Positions 21,756 to 30,861 of a stretch of 64,000 nt of DNA are shown here, piece after piece (position 1 is the stretch's first letter; every line of letters begins with the position of its first letter). Source of the DNA: Flavobacterium psychraerolatum (GTDB lineage Bacteria; Bacteroidota; Bacteroidia; Flavobacteriales; Flavobacteriaceae); NCBI RefSeq assembly GCF_025960985.1, contig NZ_JAOQMX010000012.1:1-64000 (forward strand), in the 5' to 3' direction. A program made the position numbers and the translations under genes. Below the pieces are notes generated by a model. It was not told where the DNA came from, made no database searches, and saw only the letters and a list, made by a program, of their open reading frames with translations.

Positions 21756-22076
21756 TTATTCTTTTACTTCCATAAATTCAACTGGAGAACCATTATGCAC
21801 AATAAACGCAACACGAACTCCTTCAGCAGGAGAAAAAATCTCTACTAACATTTCTTTACCTTCAAGTGCTTCCTCCATATTATCTACCGAATAAGCTACG
21901 TGCGGTACCGTACGCATCATTTCTGGCATTGGACTATCAGCGTCAAACTTAACCCATTCTACTCCGTATTCATCTTTAGAAAAATCAGTAAAATGAATTT
22001 TCCCTGGTTCATAAAAACCATCCCAATTTTTTTCTTCTGTTGTTGGAATTCCGATGTGACTAAATGCGTATTTCAT
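21756..22076 (-). CDS. VOC (glyoxalase/dioxygenase-fold) small protein
   Basis: A 106-residue cytoplasmic protein with the beta-alpha-beta-beta-beta pattern of a vicinal oxygen chelate fold. Possible metal ligands are H7 (FSHIGIPT), H59 (VPHVAYSV) and E103 (VEFMEVKE), in the positions expected for glyoxalase-like proteins. It has no signal peptide, although both flanking genes encode exported enzymes; the gap to the GH16 gene is two bases and to the sulfatase gene 24. The reaction is unknown. Possible roles are isomerisation or detoxification of a reactive aldehyde, such as open-chain anhydrogalactose, or a non-enzymatic sensor. No evidence favours one of them. Confidence 0.7.
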   Translation of the reverse strand: MKYAFSHIGIPTTEEKNWDGFYEPGKIHFTDFSKDEYGVEWVKFDADSPMPEMMRTVPHVAYSVDNMEEALEGKEMLVEIFSPAEGVRVAFIVHNGSPVEFMEVKE

Positions 22077-22100
22077 ATTTTTTTAGTTTAGTTTGGTTAA

Positions 22101-23549
22101 TTAATTGTCTAATTTAAAAGCTTTGTCATAATTTGGCATGTTAGTATCTTTCCACATTTCTTCCACTTTTTTATTATCATACCAAAGCGGAGTTATATGA
22201 GACTCACTCCATTTTTGAGTACGATGTACCATATCTTTCAAAACATCCGGGTATTGTGAGCTCAAATCTTTAGTTTCTGAAGGGTCTTTACGAACATCGA
22301 ATAACTTCCATTTGTTTTGACCCGCTTTTACAATTTTGAAATCTTCATTTCGAGCACCAACATCTGAGAAGCCACTTCTGTAACGTACTGCATAAATTAA
22401 ATCATCTTTATGAGTATCCTTACCCGCTAAGAAATTCGACCAAATATCTTTACCATCCAGACTTTTTCCTTTTGGAATTACACCACCTGCTAGATTAGCA
22501 AAAGTGGGGTAAAAATCAAGTGCCGACACTACATAATCAAATCGTTTTCCAGCTGGTACAACTTTAGGCCAATGAAAAAACATTGGTACTCTATAACCAC
22601 CTTCATACGTATCGCCTTTAGTACCTCTTAATGGGAAGTTGTTGGCCCCATGTTGAATATTTCCACCATTATCACTTAAGAAAATGATTAAGGTATTCTC
22701 AAACTGCTTGTTTTCTTTCAGTGTTTTCACAATTTCTCCAACTCCTCTATCAACAGCGTAGACCATGGCAGCATAAGTCCTTCTGTCTTTGTCTTTAATA
22801 TTTGGGAAAATTTTCAAGTCTTCTTCTTTAGCCTCAAGAGGTACATGAGGTGCATTGTATGCAAGGTACATAAAGAAAGGTTTTTGCTTTTCTTTTGCTT
22901 CTTTTACCACACGAACTGCTTCTCTTGAAAGCGCATCAGTCATGTATTCTGTTTCCTCAACTTCTGTATTATTATGTAACAAAGGAGTTAAATAAGCATG
23001 AATATGTTTATTCCCATTTTTAACTTGCATTTCATATTGAGCTTTATAATCTTCAGGGAAATATTTATGACCTCCACCAAGAAAACCATAAAAATCATCA
23101 AACCCTCTATTATTAGGCTGAAATTCTGAACCATAACCCAAATGCCATTTTCCTATTGCACTTGTGTAATATCCTGCATCGTGCATTACATTACTGATAA
23201 ATGTTTCTTTGACCGGAATACCATCTTGCAAATTCATTCCTACATCAGGTAAATTATAAGGGGCACCTATTTCATGCGGATATCGACCAGTCATTAATGC
23301 AGTTCTAGAAGGCCCACAAAAAGGATGTGCAACATATGCAGAAGAAAATATAGTTCCTGCTTTGGCTAATTTATCCAATTCGGGAGTGATAATATCTTTC
23401 GATCCATTAAAACCTACGTCTGCATATCCTAAATCGTCAGCAAGTATCACCAAAATATTAGGTTTGTTAATTTGAGCGATTGTTGGTAAAGCCGAAAGTA
23501 ACAATAGTCCAGCCATTGCTATTTTTGAACAAATAATTCCTTTTTTCAT
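22101..23549 (-). CDS. Formylglycine sulfatase (S1 family), exported
   Basis: A 482-residue S1 sulfatase with a signal peptide (about 1-25, ending TIAQ). The metal-binding ADDLGYADVG is at 37-46 and the modification motif C78-G-P-S-R82 follows HPF; IGKWHLGYG and FLSDNGGN are the other family landmarks. C78 must be converted to formylglycine by a maturase not found in this window. It is very close to the sulfatase at 24902-26851, sharing HPFCGPSR, YPHxIGAxYNLP and FYGFLGGG-like blocks, which suggests related sulfated sugars. It heads the sulfatase-VOC-GH16-small protein operon, behind a good promoter. The target is probably a galactose 4-sulfate or anhydrogalactose 2-sulfate group; subfamily unassigned. 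Confidence 0.88.
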   Translation of the reverse strand: MKKGIICSKIAMAGLLLLSALPTIAQINKPNILVILADDLGYADVGFNGSKDIITPELDKLAKAGTIFSSAYVAHPFCGPSRTALMTGRYPHEIGAPYNLPDVGMNLQDGIPVKETFISNVMHDAGYYTSAIGKWHLGYGSEFQPNNRGFDDFYGFLGGGHKYFPEDYKAQYEMQVKNGNKHIHAYLTPLLHNNTEVEETEYMTDALSREAVRVVKEAKEKQKPFFMYLAYNAPHVPLEAKEEDLKIFPNIKDKDRRTYAAMVYAVDRGVGEIVKTLKENKQFENTLIIFLSDNGGNIQHGANNFPLRGTKGDTYEGGYRVPMFFHWPKVVPAGKRFDYVVSALDFYPTFANLAGGVIPKGKSLDGKDIWSNFLAGKDTHKDDLIYAVRYRSGFSDVGARNEDFKIVKAGQNKWKLFDVRKDPSETKDLSSQYPDVLKDMVHRTQKWSESHITPLWYDNKKVEEMWKDTNMPNYDKAFKLDN

Positions 23550-23640
23550 TTTTTTATCTTGTTTAATAATTGGTTTCTTCTGTATTTTAACACTAAAAAT
23601 TAATTTATCACAAACCTCTAGTACAAACTAAATAAAATAC

Positions 23641-23671
23641 CAAAGATATAAGTAGTTCAATTTTACCTCAA
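23641..23671 (-). promoter_or_regulatory. Promoter of the sulfatase-VOC-GH16 operon
   Basis: On the minus strand a perfect -7 element TATCTTTG (23641-23648) is preceded by TTG (23669-23671) with a 20-base spacer, matching the Bacteroidota TTG / TAnnTTTG pattern. Transcription would begin near 23635, giving a leader of about 85 bases. Confidence 0.5.
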
Positions 23672-23728
23672 GCAAACGTTATTTTAACCTTAACAAATCA
23701 TCAATAAGGTAAAATATGTTTACTTTAC

Positions 23729-24715
23729 TTATTCCTTTTTCTGCCATAATCTAAAATATTCTATTTCGAAATCGACTTTTCCCGTAACACCAACTTCTTC
23801 TTTGGAATCAGGAACACCATGCCAGGGAAAAGTTTCTTGATCAAACCATATCCTGATTGGTTTTGTTACCACAAAATTTTCGTTGACACCATTTCCTCCA
23901 TTATGCTTCAATATATCATCATAGGCATTGATTGTAGTTCGAGAAATTTCTCTGAATAATTTACCGTCAATATAAATGGTAAGACCATCTTTACTCCATT
24001 CGAATCCATACACATGAAAAGAAGCTGCAACTCTAAATCCTAAATCATGGCTCTCTGTATAGGTAGTATTTCCTTTTCCGGCAGAAGTCCAGTCGTGAAT
24101 AGACCACCACAATTCTCTTTCTTTACCTGCCGCCTCTTTGTTTGGTTGTTTATGATCTCCAAACATTTCAAAAAAATCAAATTCAGTATTGCCACCAATT
24201 GCCCAAAATGAACTAGTGACTTCGCAATCTGCTGCTTTAGACTTTACTTCCATATAACCATAAGTAAACTCTTTTTTGGAGATAACAGCAGCTGTAGTAA
24301 TATTTTCAAATTTCGTGCCATTATCTACTTTTGACGAAAAAACAAACGAAGTATCCCATCGTGTTTCGAGTTTCAACTTACCCTCTTCTAGTCGAACATT
24401 CTTGGTGGAAAACTGAGAAGGAGCACGACCAATAAAATTAGATTGGTAAACACCTCCTGTTCCTTGAATAAACCATTTGTCTTGATTTAAAGTAGAAGCT
24501 TCAAACTCATCACTTAAATCTTCATTCAAAACCCATTTACCTACATTGGATTGATCAGACAAAGGCAATTGTGGATTAACAACGTCTGGAACAGATGTTA
24601 CAGGTGGAATAACTACTGATTGCGCATCCTCTTTTGAAGGACTACATCCCAGGGTATTTACTATGATTACACACGGTAACAATAAGGAAATTGACTTTCT
24701 TATAATATATAACAT
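23729..24715 (-). CDS. GH16 lipoprotein, carrageenase-type
   Basis: A 328-residue GH16 protein with a lipoprotein signal (TLGC, lipid cysteine 24) and a proline-rich linker before the catalytic domain, suggesting surface display. The active site is EFDFFE at 178-183 (E178, D180, E183). The barrel elements IGRAPSQFS, ELWWSIHDWT, IRIWFDQETFPWHGVP and FEIEYFRLWQK match the GH16 enzyme at 20743-21753, so the two are paralogues, one lipid-anchored and one soluble. It sits alone between two sulfatase genes, 178 bases before the next one, and could belong to the same transcript as the T9SS-tailed sulfatase upstream, although a possible terminator lies between them. Confidence 0.85.
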   Translation of the reverse strand: MLYIIRKSISLLLPCVIIVNTLGCSPSKEDAQSVVIPPVTSVPDVVNPQLPLSDQSNVGKWVLNEDLSDEFEASTLNQDKWFIQGTGGVYQSNFIGRAPSQFSTKNVRLEEGKLKLETRWDTSFVFSSKVDNGTKFENITTAAVISKKEFTYGYMEVKSKAADCEVTSSFWAIGGNTEFDFFEMFGDHKQPNKEAAGKERELWWSIHDWTSAGKGNTTYTESHDLGFRVAASFHVYGFEWSKDGLTIYIDGKLFREISRTTINAYDDILKHNGGNGVNENFVVTKPIRIWFDQETFPWHGVPDSKEEVGVTGKVDFEIEYFRLWQKKE

Positions 24716-24837
24716 ATTTGGTATAATTAAAATTAAACAAAAATTATCTCAAGCACCATTTATTATTAGTAATACTACACTAATAAAGTATATAAAATAG
24801 TGAGCTATTTCAAAAATTAACATCTGAATACTTTAAC

Positions 24838-24882
24838 AAAAAACCCCTATAACCAAAAAAGTGAATTGATTTTAGGAGTTTT
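24838..24882 (-). terminator. Possible terminator after the tailed sulfatase
   Basis: The arms aaaaccccta and taggagtttt form a 10-bp stem with one mismatch and a loop of about 20 bases, followed on the minus strand by a T run. The long loop makes it weaker than the other terminators here. Confidence 0.5.
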
Positions 24883-24901
24883 GGTATTTTAGATAATAAT
24901 A

Positions 24902-26851
24902 TTACACTTTTATTACCTTCTCAAATGATGTCTTTCCATCTGCTTTTATTCTCAAAATATAGTTTCCAATCGGTAAACTTGAGACATCGATACGAGGTTT
25001 ATTAGTACTAGTTCCTTTAATTTTTTTCACTACACTACCAGTCATCGTCAAGATTTCAAGTTCTAAAGTAGTAATCGTTTGATTGAAATTTAAATTCAGG
25101 TAATCCATTGTAGGATTAGGATATAATTTGTAATTCGTTTTCTGAATACTATTTAAACCTAATTTTAAATCTTCACTTTCAAACAATGTATCATACCCTG
25201 GTAACGTACCATCATCCCACAAAGCTTGATGAGGATGTCCAACGGGTCCATTAGGTCCATCTTCACCGTCATTATCATACCAAGCAGGTTTTACATTTTT
25301 AAATTCCTTCAACCAAGCCACTGCTTGATCCAATAATTTTTGAATTACAATTTCTGCAGTAGGCTCTATTCTTCTCACATCATTTGTCTCTCCAGGATCA
25401 TTTACAATATTGAATAATTTCCATTTTCCTTTACCTCCAGTTTTAACAATTTTCCAAGGGTAAGACATTACTGCACCATTATGAAATCCATTTTGTGGTC
25501 GCATAATGTAGAGAGCCTGTCCTTCTGGCCTTACATCTTGACCAGCTATTAACTGGTTCATAATGTCTTTTCCGTCAATTATTTTTGTATTTGGAACCGT
25601 ACCTCCTGCCAAATTCACAATAGTTGGATATAAATCCAACGAACTTACTTGATAATTATACACTGAGGGAGTAGTAATTTTATTTGGCCAGTGTACAAAC
25701 ATGGGAACTTTATGACCTCCTTCAAGGACACTACCTTTTAATGCATCAAGCGGAAAGTTAACAGCTCCTTTGCTATAGGTATAACCACCATTATCGCTCA
25801 AAAATATTATGACAGTATTATTATACACATTCATATCTTTCTTCAACTCTGCTACTAATTTACCTATATTAGTATCCAAATTACTTACCATTGTTGCATA
25901 GGTAATACGATCTTGTACAAACTCTTCAATCTTTGCTTCACGAGCAGTAGGATCTGATATTCTCTTTATTGGATTGGACTCTGATATGTAGGTACTATTT
26001 CGTACTAAGTTTTCAAAATCAGGATTATTTTGTTTAAACAAAGTAATTTCATCCGCAGGTGCCTCAAGTGGTGTATGTGGAGCATTATATGCTAAATACA
26101 TAAAAAAGGGATCTTGTTTATGAGCATTTGTACCAATATAATTAATTGCATCATTGGTCAGTACATCGGTCAAATAATCTTCATTTTCTGCATTGCTAAA
26201 TTCATTTCTATCAACGTAACTTCTATTTCTTTGCAAGGGGTCTTGGTATTCATTTGTAGTCGGGTTATTCCCTCCAAGCCTTCTATAAAAAAGATCTTCA
26301 TAACCATTTTCGAAATATCCTTTTCCACCTCCCAAAAATCCAAAGAAATAATCAAAACCTCTATCCAATGGCTGGTAAGATCCCTCGGAAAATCCTAAGT
26401 GCCATTTACCAAAAGCAGCTGTATTGTAATTTTCATCTTTCACTAACTTAGAAAAAAAAGTTTCATTGGTTGGGATTCCTAGCGTTGATGTTATATCATT
26501 TGGTAAATTGTACTGTGCTCCTATTCTATGAGGATACATACCTGTTAATAATGCCGCTCTACTAGGACCACAAAATGGATGTGCAACGTGCGCATTTTTA
26601 CAAATAATACCACTATTTGCCAAAGCATCAATATTAGGTGTTGGTATAATCCCCCTATCTGCAGGAAATGGCTCACTATTGGTCGCACGATTAAAACCTA
26701 CATCTCCATATCCCAAATCATCTGCAAGAATCAAAATAATATTAGGTTTCGTAGTATTAGTCAGTTTTTTTTGGACTGTTTGAGCCTCACTAGTATAACT
26801 AATTAAGAGTATTAGTAGTACTTTAAAAATGTTTTGTAAATTTTGGTTCAT
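24902..26851 (-). CDS. S1 sulfatase with type IX secretion tail
   Basis: A 649-residue sulfatase. A signal peptide (about 1-23) is followed by LADDLGYGDVG at 42-52, the motif C94-G-P-S-R98 and FGKWHLGFS. Compared with its neighbour at 22101-23549 it has an insertion of about 70 residues after residue 280 and a C-terminal extension. The last 80 residues (from about 568: YKLYPNPTMDYLNL ... LPIGNYILRIKADG ... FEKVIKV) are a typical type IX secretion sorting domain, so this sulfatase should be released or attached outside the cell. An extracellular sulfatase would work on polymer or long oligosaccharide before uptake. It has its own leader, with a ttaacca block 11 bases before the ATG. Confidence 0.88.
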   Translation of the reverse strand: MNQNLQNIFKVLLILLISYTSEAQTVQKKLTNTTKPNIILILADDLGYGDVGFNRATNSEPFPADRGIIPTPNIDALANSGIICKNAHVAHPFCGPSRAALLTGMYPHRIGAQYNLPNDITSTLGIPTNETFFSKLVKDENYNTAAFGKWHLGFSEGSYQPLDRGFDYFFGFLGGGKGYFENGYEDLFYRRLGGNNPTTNEYQDPLQRNRSYVDRNEFSNAENEDYLTDVLTNDAINYIGTNAHKQDPFFMYLAYNAPHTPLEAPADEITLFKQNNPDFENLVRNSTYISESNPIKRISDPTAREAKIEEFVQDRITYATMVSNLDTNIGKLVAELKKDMNVYNNTVIIFLSDNGGYTYSKGAVNFPLDALKGSVLEGGHKVPMFVHWPNKITTPSVYNYQVSSLDLYPTIVNLAGGTVPNTKIIDGKDIMNQLIAGQDVRPEGQALYIMRPQNGFHNGAVMSYPWKIVKTGGKGKWKLFNIVNDPGETNDVRRIEPTAEIVIQKLLDQAVAWLKEFKNVKPAWYDNDGEDGPNGPVGHPHQALWDDGTLPGYDTLFESEDLKLGLNSIQKTNYKLYPNPTMDYLNLNFNQTITTLELEILTMTGSVVKKIKGTSTNKPRIDVSSLPIGNYILRIKADGKTSFEKVIKV

Positions 26852-27291
26852 TATTTTAGTTTTGGTTAATAGTATATAGTTAAATAAGAATTTCTATTGA
26901 AATAAAAAATCTATAAATTATAAAAAGTGAAGTTGTAATCTATATTAAAACTGAATCAAAATTTGGTTCAATTAAAACAAATATATTCATCAAAAAAAAG
27001 GAATAGTTTTAAAGTGAATCCCTAATGAATAAACCACAAATTTTTAAAAAATATTGTTAAAAAAAACAAAGTGAAATTCATAAACCTCATTTAATTAATC
27101 TTACTTGTTTTACAAATTAAAACAAAAAAAACAAAAAACCAACTATCAATATTACCCTTAACTAACACAATTATAACCAACTGACCTAAAATTTGCTTAA
27201 TCTAAACGAATTGTTAAATTTCATGTATTATAAACAAAAAAAAAGAGGCTAGTGAATAGCCTCAAAAACTGTTAAAGAATTACAAATAATT
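26852..27291. other. Gene-free spacer upstream of the tailed sulfatase
   Basis: A 440-base AT-rich spacer. A minus-strand TATATTTG (26978-26985) matches the -7 consensus but lacks a well-spaced partner at -33. The right end carries the AraC gene terminator. No gene is seen. Confidence 0.5.
27241..27268 (-). terminator. Terminator after the AraC regulator gene
   Basis: The perfect 6-bp stem gaggct/agcctc with a 7-base loop is flanked by A and T runs, giving a U tract on the minus-strand transcript. Confidence 0.8.
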
Positions 27292-28149
27292 TTACAAACT
27301 ATATTTATAATTTTTTGGAGTACTACCCATAATGTGTTTGAATTGCTTATTAAAGTTGGTAATCGATTTATAACCTACCATATGGCTTACCTCTGAAACA
27401 GGCAAATTTTCTTGCACTAATAATCGGGAGGCATTTCGAATACGAACTTCATTTAAAAATTCAGTAAATGATTTATTTGTCATTTTTTTAAAAAAACGAC
27501 AGAAAGAGTTTGTTGTCATACAAGCGATATCCGCAACATGAGCCAAGCTAATATAATCGGCATAATTATCTGAAATAAATTTTATAACAGTATCCAATCT
27601 TCCTGAATCATCTGTAGCCAACTGACTCATGTCTGAAGATGAAAGTACTAGTCTCTCTGAAGAAAGTGACAATCTACGCAATAAATCTAATAATTTAATA
27701 GACTGTTCTGCTGGTGATAATTCAACAATTTCAATCAACTCTGAATGTAATAAATCACTCACGTTTTTACTAAAGGAAACTCCATATTTTGATTGCTCTA
27801 ATAAGTGATTAATACTAGAAAATTCTGGGTTACTAAAAGTTCCCTCTCCTAAAAAATTTTTGGTAAACTTTAATATTATTGTCTTTACATGAGCATCTTC
27901 GTCAGCATCAGAATAGGAAGGATCATTTCTCCAAAGATGTGGCAAGAAGGGACCAACTAATACTAAATCACCTGGAAGAAAATGAGATACATTGTCACCC
28001 ACAAAACGAACTCCACTACTCTCTGATATATAAATTAGTTCGTACTGTGAATGATAGTGCCAAAACGAATCTTTACACGCTATCAATGCTGCTCTGATAT
28101 TTAATCGAGCATTCACAAAACTTTCTGTATTTTTTAAAACTAATTTCAT
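27292..28149 (-). CDS. AraC-family transcriptional regulator
   Basis: A 285-residue regulator with an N-terminal cupin-like sensing domain (about 15-140; HYHSQYELIYI, LPGDLVLVGPFLPHLW) and a C-terminal double helix-turn-helix (about 185-285; LAHVADIACMTTNSFCRFFKKM then PVSEVSHMVGYKSITNFNKQFKHIMGSTP). The conserved second HTH and GSTPKNYK end are diagnostic of AraC/XylS proteins. No signal peptide or membrane segment, so it is cytoplasmic and would sense a sugar that reaches the cytoplasm, such as galactose or anhydrogalactose. It lies just downstream of the SusCD group. Together with the hybrid two-component protein at 46884 it gives the locus two possible regulators. Confidence 0.85.
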   Translation of the reverse strand: MKLVLKNTESFVNARLNIRAALIACKDSFWHYHSQYELIYISESSGVRFVGDNVSHFLPGDLVLVGPFLPHLWRNDPSYSDADEDAHVKTIILKFTKNFLGEGTFSNPEFSSINHLLEQSKYGVSFSKNVSDLLHSELIEIVELSPAEQSIKLLDLLRRLSLSSERLVLSSSDMSQLATDDSGRLDTVIKFISDNYADYISLAHVADIACMTTNSFCRFFKKMTNKSFTEFLNEVRIRNASRLLVQENLPVSEVSHMVGYKSITNFNKQFKHIMGSTPKNYKYSL

Positions 28150-28494
28150 ACAAGCAGGCTAATATCTATTATTTAACTAATAATCCTAATCTAAAATTCT
28201 TACCACAAAAGCACGGTCAATAAATAAGTTGAAGCACGTTCCTTAATGTAAAGCCAGAAATTCAAAGTTAAGCAATTAAGTTCTTTAATACATTATAAAA
28301 TATTTTTTTTGATTGCAGTTTTACTTTATATATATGTTAAAAAAAACATATATCATAATTATAAACAAAAATAAGAAAGATTTAGACAATTCTAAAATTA
28401 TTTTTTACTATAAAATGACTATAAAAAATTAAGGCTACCCCAAATAAATGGAATAGCCTTAAAAAACTAACTACAAAAAATCTTTATTTAAATA
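28150..28494. other. Gene-free spacer upstream of AraC gene
   Basis: A 345-base AT-rich gap between the AraC gene and the small lipoprotein gene. It contains the lipoprotein operon terminator (28423-28461) and presumably the AraC promoter; I saw no TAnnTTTG element I would defend. Confidence 0.5.
28423..28461 (-). terminator. Terminator of the SusC-SusD-lipoprotein operon
   Basis: The perfect 9-bp stem ttaaggcta/tagccttaa with a 15-base loop is followed on the minus strand by a T run; 34 bases after the lipoprotein stop codon. Confidence 0.8.
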
Positions 28495-29013
28495 CTAAGG
28501 TACAATAGTAGTAACCACTTGTATTTGGAATACTTGCTCAAAAACCCAAACACCATCTATCAAAACTGCATCAACCGGTACAGAACCATTATAAGTTACT
28601 TTTTCTTTAAATGTATCTCTTAAAGTTACAGTATAATTTCCAACAGTAGGAAATAAAATAAAAACAGTATTATCTGTAGTTGATAAACCTTTTGAAGGAT
28701 CAATAAAAGGAGTTAAATCATTTACAGTTCCTACAGGACTAGCATTTTTAAATCCTGGCAACAAAAAACTTGCACCATCACTAATTTTCCACTCATGAGT
28801 TAAAGCACCTTGTGAAAGATCATAAATCGATAATGCCTTACCTGCTGCGATTTGAGTTGGTGGCGGTGTAAATGTTGGCGTAGTAACTTTTAATCCGGTA
28901 CTAGCATACCAAGTAACATCAGAATACGTTGGAGACCCTGTGATTGATTCTTTCTCACAACTTGTGAAAAAGAAACCAATTACTCCTATTACTATTATTA
29001 TTAATTTTTTCAT
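28495..29013 (-). CDS. Small surface lipoprotein with PKD-like domain, glycan-binding candidate
   Basis: A 172-residue lipoprotein (FTSC, lipid cysteine 19) encoded 16 bases after SusD. The mature part is beta-rich with PKD-like features: WKISDGASF in the first half and VFILFPTVGNYTVTLRDTF near residues 115-133, followed by a final strand. Position and anchoring fit a surface glycan-binding protein (SusE/SGBP position), though it is much smaller than usual members of that group and has no recognised carbohydrate-binding motif. Substrate presumably a sulfated galactan. The function is inferred from place in the operon. Confidence 0.72.
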   Translation of the reverse strand: MKKLIIIVIGVIGFFFTSCEKESITGSPTYSDVTWYASTGLKVTTPTFTPPPTQIAAGKALSIYDLSQGALTHEWKISDGASFLLPGFKNASPVGTVNDLTPFIDPSKGLSTTDNTVFILFPTVGNYTVTLRDTFKEKVTYNGSVPVDAVLIDGVWVFEQVFQIQVVTTIVP

Positions 29014-29029
29014 CTTAATTTAATTTATA

Positions 29030-30853
29030 TTATTTAAGTATATTCGGATTTCTATTCAATTCACTATTCGGTATTGGCAAGTAATCATTTTTACCATTTG
29101 CAATATTATAATTACGTGAAGGAAAATCAAATTCATTCGGGATTAAAGTAGCACCAGTTGCTGGAGCATTCAAAACTGATGCGTTATTTTTTGTTGCTGT
29201 TCCACCTGTAGATTTTGTATAGGTGAAGTTTTTAACATAATAATTAGTAGCAGCAAGTTCTTCAAAACGAGATTTCAATTTACCCCATCTTCTTAAATCT
29301 GAAAAACGTGAAGAACAACCTTCTGCAGAGAGCTCTAATGGCTTATCAACATACATCAATTGATCCATCAAAACATTCGCATTCAAGTAATCTTTTGAAG
29401 TATCATATGTTTTTCCAGCAAACTCTCCCGAACCTGCAGGCCCTAACAATACCAACCCCCAACGCTCACGGATTTTATTCATTAATTTTAATGCTCCTGG
29501 AACATCTCCTGTTTTAATTAAACATTCAGCTTGCATCAAATAAACTTCCGATAATCTATTAACAACAACATTTTTAGAAGATTTCTGACTTCCTAATGGT
29601 AAAGAATTCTCTCCATTAAAACCAGTTTGATCTGTATTTAAATATTTTTTGTACAAACTTATATTTCCAAAGAAACCACCTGTCGCTGTTGTATTAAATC
29701 CAAGATTTAAACCTGGTGAGGCTGTATTTGGAGCTGCCGCTTCAATTCCATTTGCAAATTTATAAACTGGCGTTTGTAAATCTTCAGGAAGAATAACCAT
29801 TGCCGACGCTCTTAAAGAAACACCACGTAGGTTTGCAGGAAGAATCACACCACCTTTGTAATTTCTACTATCAAGCGGATCCATTTTCTCTGTTTTATAA
29901 GCATAAGCTACCCAAGCAGGAGGAGAAAACATATTATTAGTACTTATTGACAAGAATGCTAACCTGTTCGTAGTTGATTCTTCATCAAATAAGCCTAAAT
30001 CAGGTCTAATACTGATATCATAAATCACTTCAAAAAGAGATTCTTTGTTAAACTCGCCCGCTGTTGTAAACATTTTAGACATATCTCTCTCTAAACTGTA
30101 GTTTGGATTTGAGATAACTTTATTAAATTGAATTTTAGCATTAGGAAAATCACCTTCATACAAATAACTAGTTCCCAAAATTGTAGCAGCAGTCGCTTGA
30201 TTTACATGTCCTTTTTCTGCATTGATATCTGGCAATAAATTATCAACTGCAAATTGTAAATCTTTTCTAAAGAATTCAATAACCTTTGCAGATGGTGATA
30301 CAGATCCAAATAAATCTTCTTTGGTAACCGGAGTATGATCTACAATAAGAACATTTCCATTGTTAAAAGCATTGTGTAAATAAAAATGAAATAAACCTCT
30401 AAAGAAACGTGCTTCACCCATTTGTTGCTTCCAACGAACAGGATCAGATTTAGATTGAATCCTTGTCAGTGCTTCAATTACTTGATTTGCTCTGTAAATA
30501 CCTTTGTAACATCCATCCCATTTTTGAAATACCGCTTTTACATCTCCATTAAACGTTTGTGTAAAAAAGGTAACCGATTGATCTCCTACAGAAGCATTTG
30601 CATACGGGCGAGTTGCTGCATAATACCCCATATCAGATCGTACCGTCTCTTCTCTAACATTAAAGATTGTTGTATTCAACAAGGTTGTATACAATGCTGT
30701 AATTCCTTGATTGGTTTCATCTAGATTATTCCAATAAGAAGCTGTTGTGGAATAATTAGGATTTATCTCTGTCAAGTCTGGATTACATGAACTTAAGGAA
30801 AGTCCAGCAACTAAGACTAATGATATATATTTATAAAAATTTTTTTTCATCAC
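29030..30853 (-). CDS. SusD-family outer-membrane glycan-binding lipoprotein
   Basis: A 607-residue SusD/RagB protein. The lipoprotein signal ends LSSC (lipid cysteine 23), followed by the usual NPDLTEINPN and SYWNNLDE segments. Helical TPR-like repeats (about 80-260; ARFFRGLFHFYL) and the C-terminal part with VNRLSEVYLMQAECLIKTGD, ALKLMNKIRERWG and a final LPIPNSELNRNPNI stretch are diagnostic. It acts as the lid of the SusC transporter at the cell surface and captures oligosaccharides. It lies eight bases after SusC. Ligand specificity cannot be read from sequence; the locus suggests carrageenan oligosaccharides. Confidence 0.93.
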   Translation of the reverse strand: MMKKNFYKYISLVLVAGLSLSSCNPDLTEINPNYSTTASYWNNLDETNQGITALYTTLLNTTIFNVREETVRSDMGYYAATRPYANASVGDQSVTFFTQTFNGDVKAVFQKWDGCYKGIYRANQVIEALTRIQSKSDPVRWKQQMGEARFFRGLFHFYLHNAFNNGNVLIVDHTPVTKEDLFGSVSPSAKVIEFFRKDLQFAVDNLLPDINAEKGHVNQATAATILGTSYLYEGDFPNAKIQFNKVISNPNYSLERDMSKMFTTAGEFNKESLFEVIYDISIRPDLGLFDEESTTNRLAFLSISTNNMFSPPAWVAYAYKTEKMDPLDSRNYKGGVILPANLRGVSLRASAMVILPEDLQTPVYKFANGIEAAAPNTASPGLNLGFNTTATGGFFGNISLYKKYLNTDQTGFNGENSLPLGSQKSSKNVVVNRLSEVYLMQAECLIKTGDVPGALKLMNKIRERWGLVLLGPAGSGEFAGKTYDTSKDYLNANVLMDQLMYVDKPLELSAEGCSSRFSDLRRWGKLKSRFEELAATNYYVKNFTYTKSTGGTATKNNASVLNAPATGATLIPNEFDFPSRNYNIANGKNDYLPIPNSELNRNPNILK

Positions 30854-30861
30854 TAAATAAT

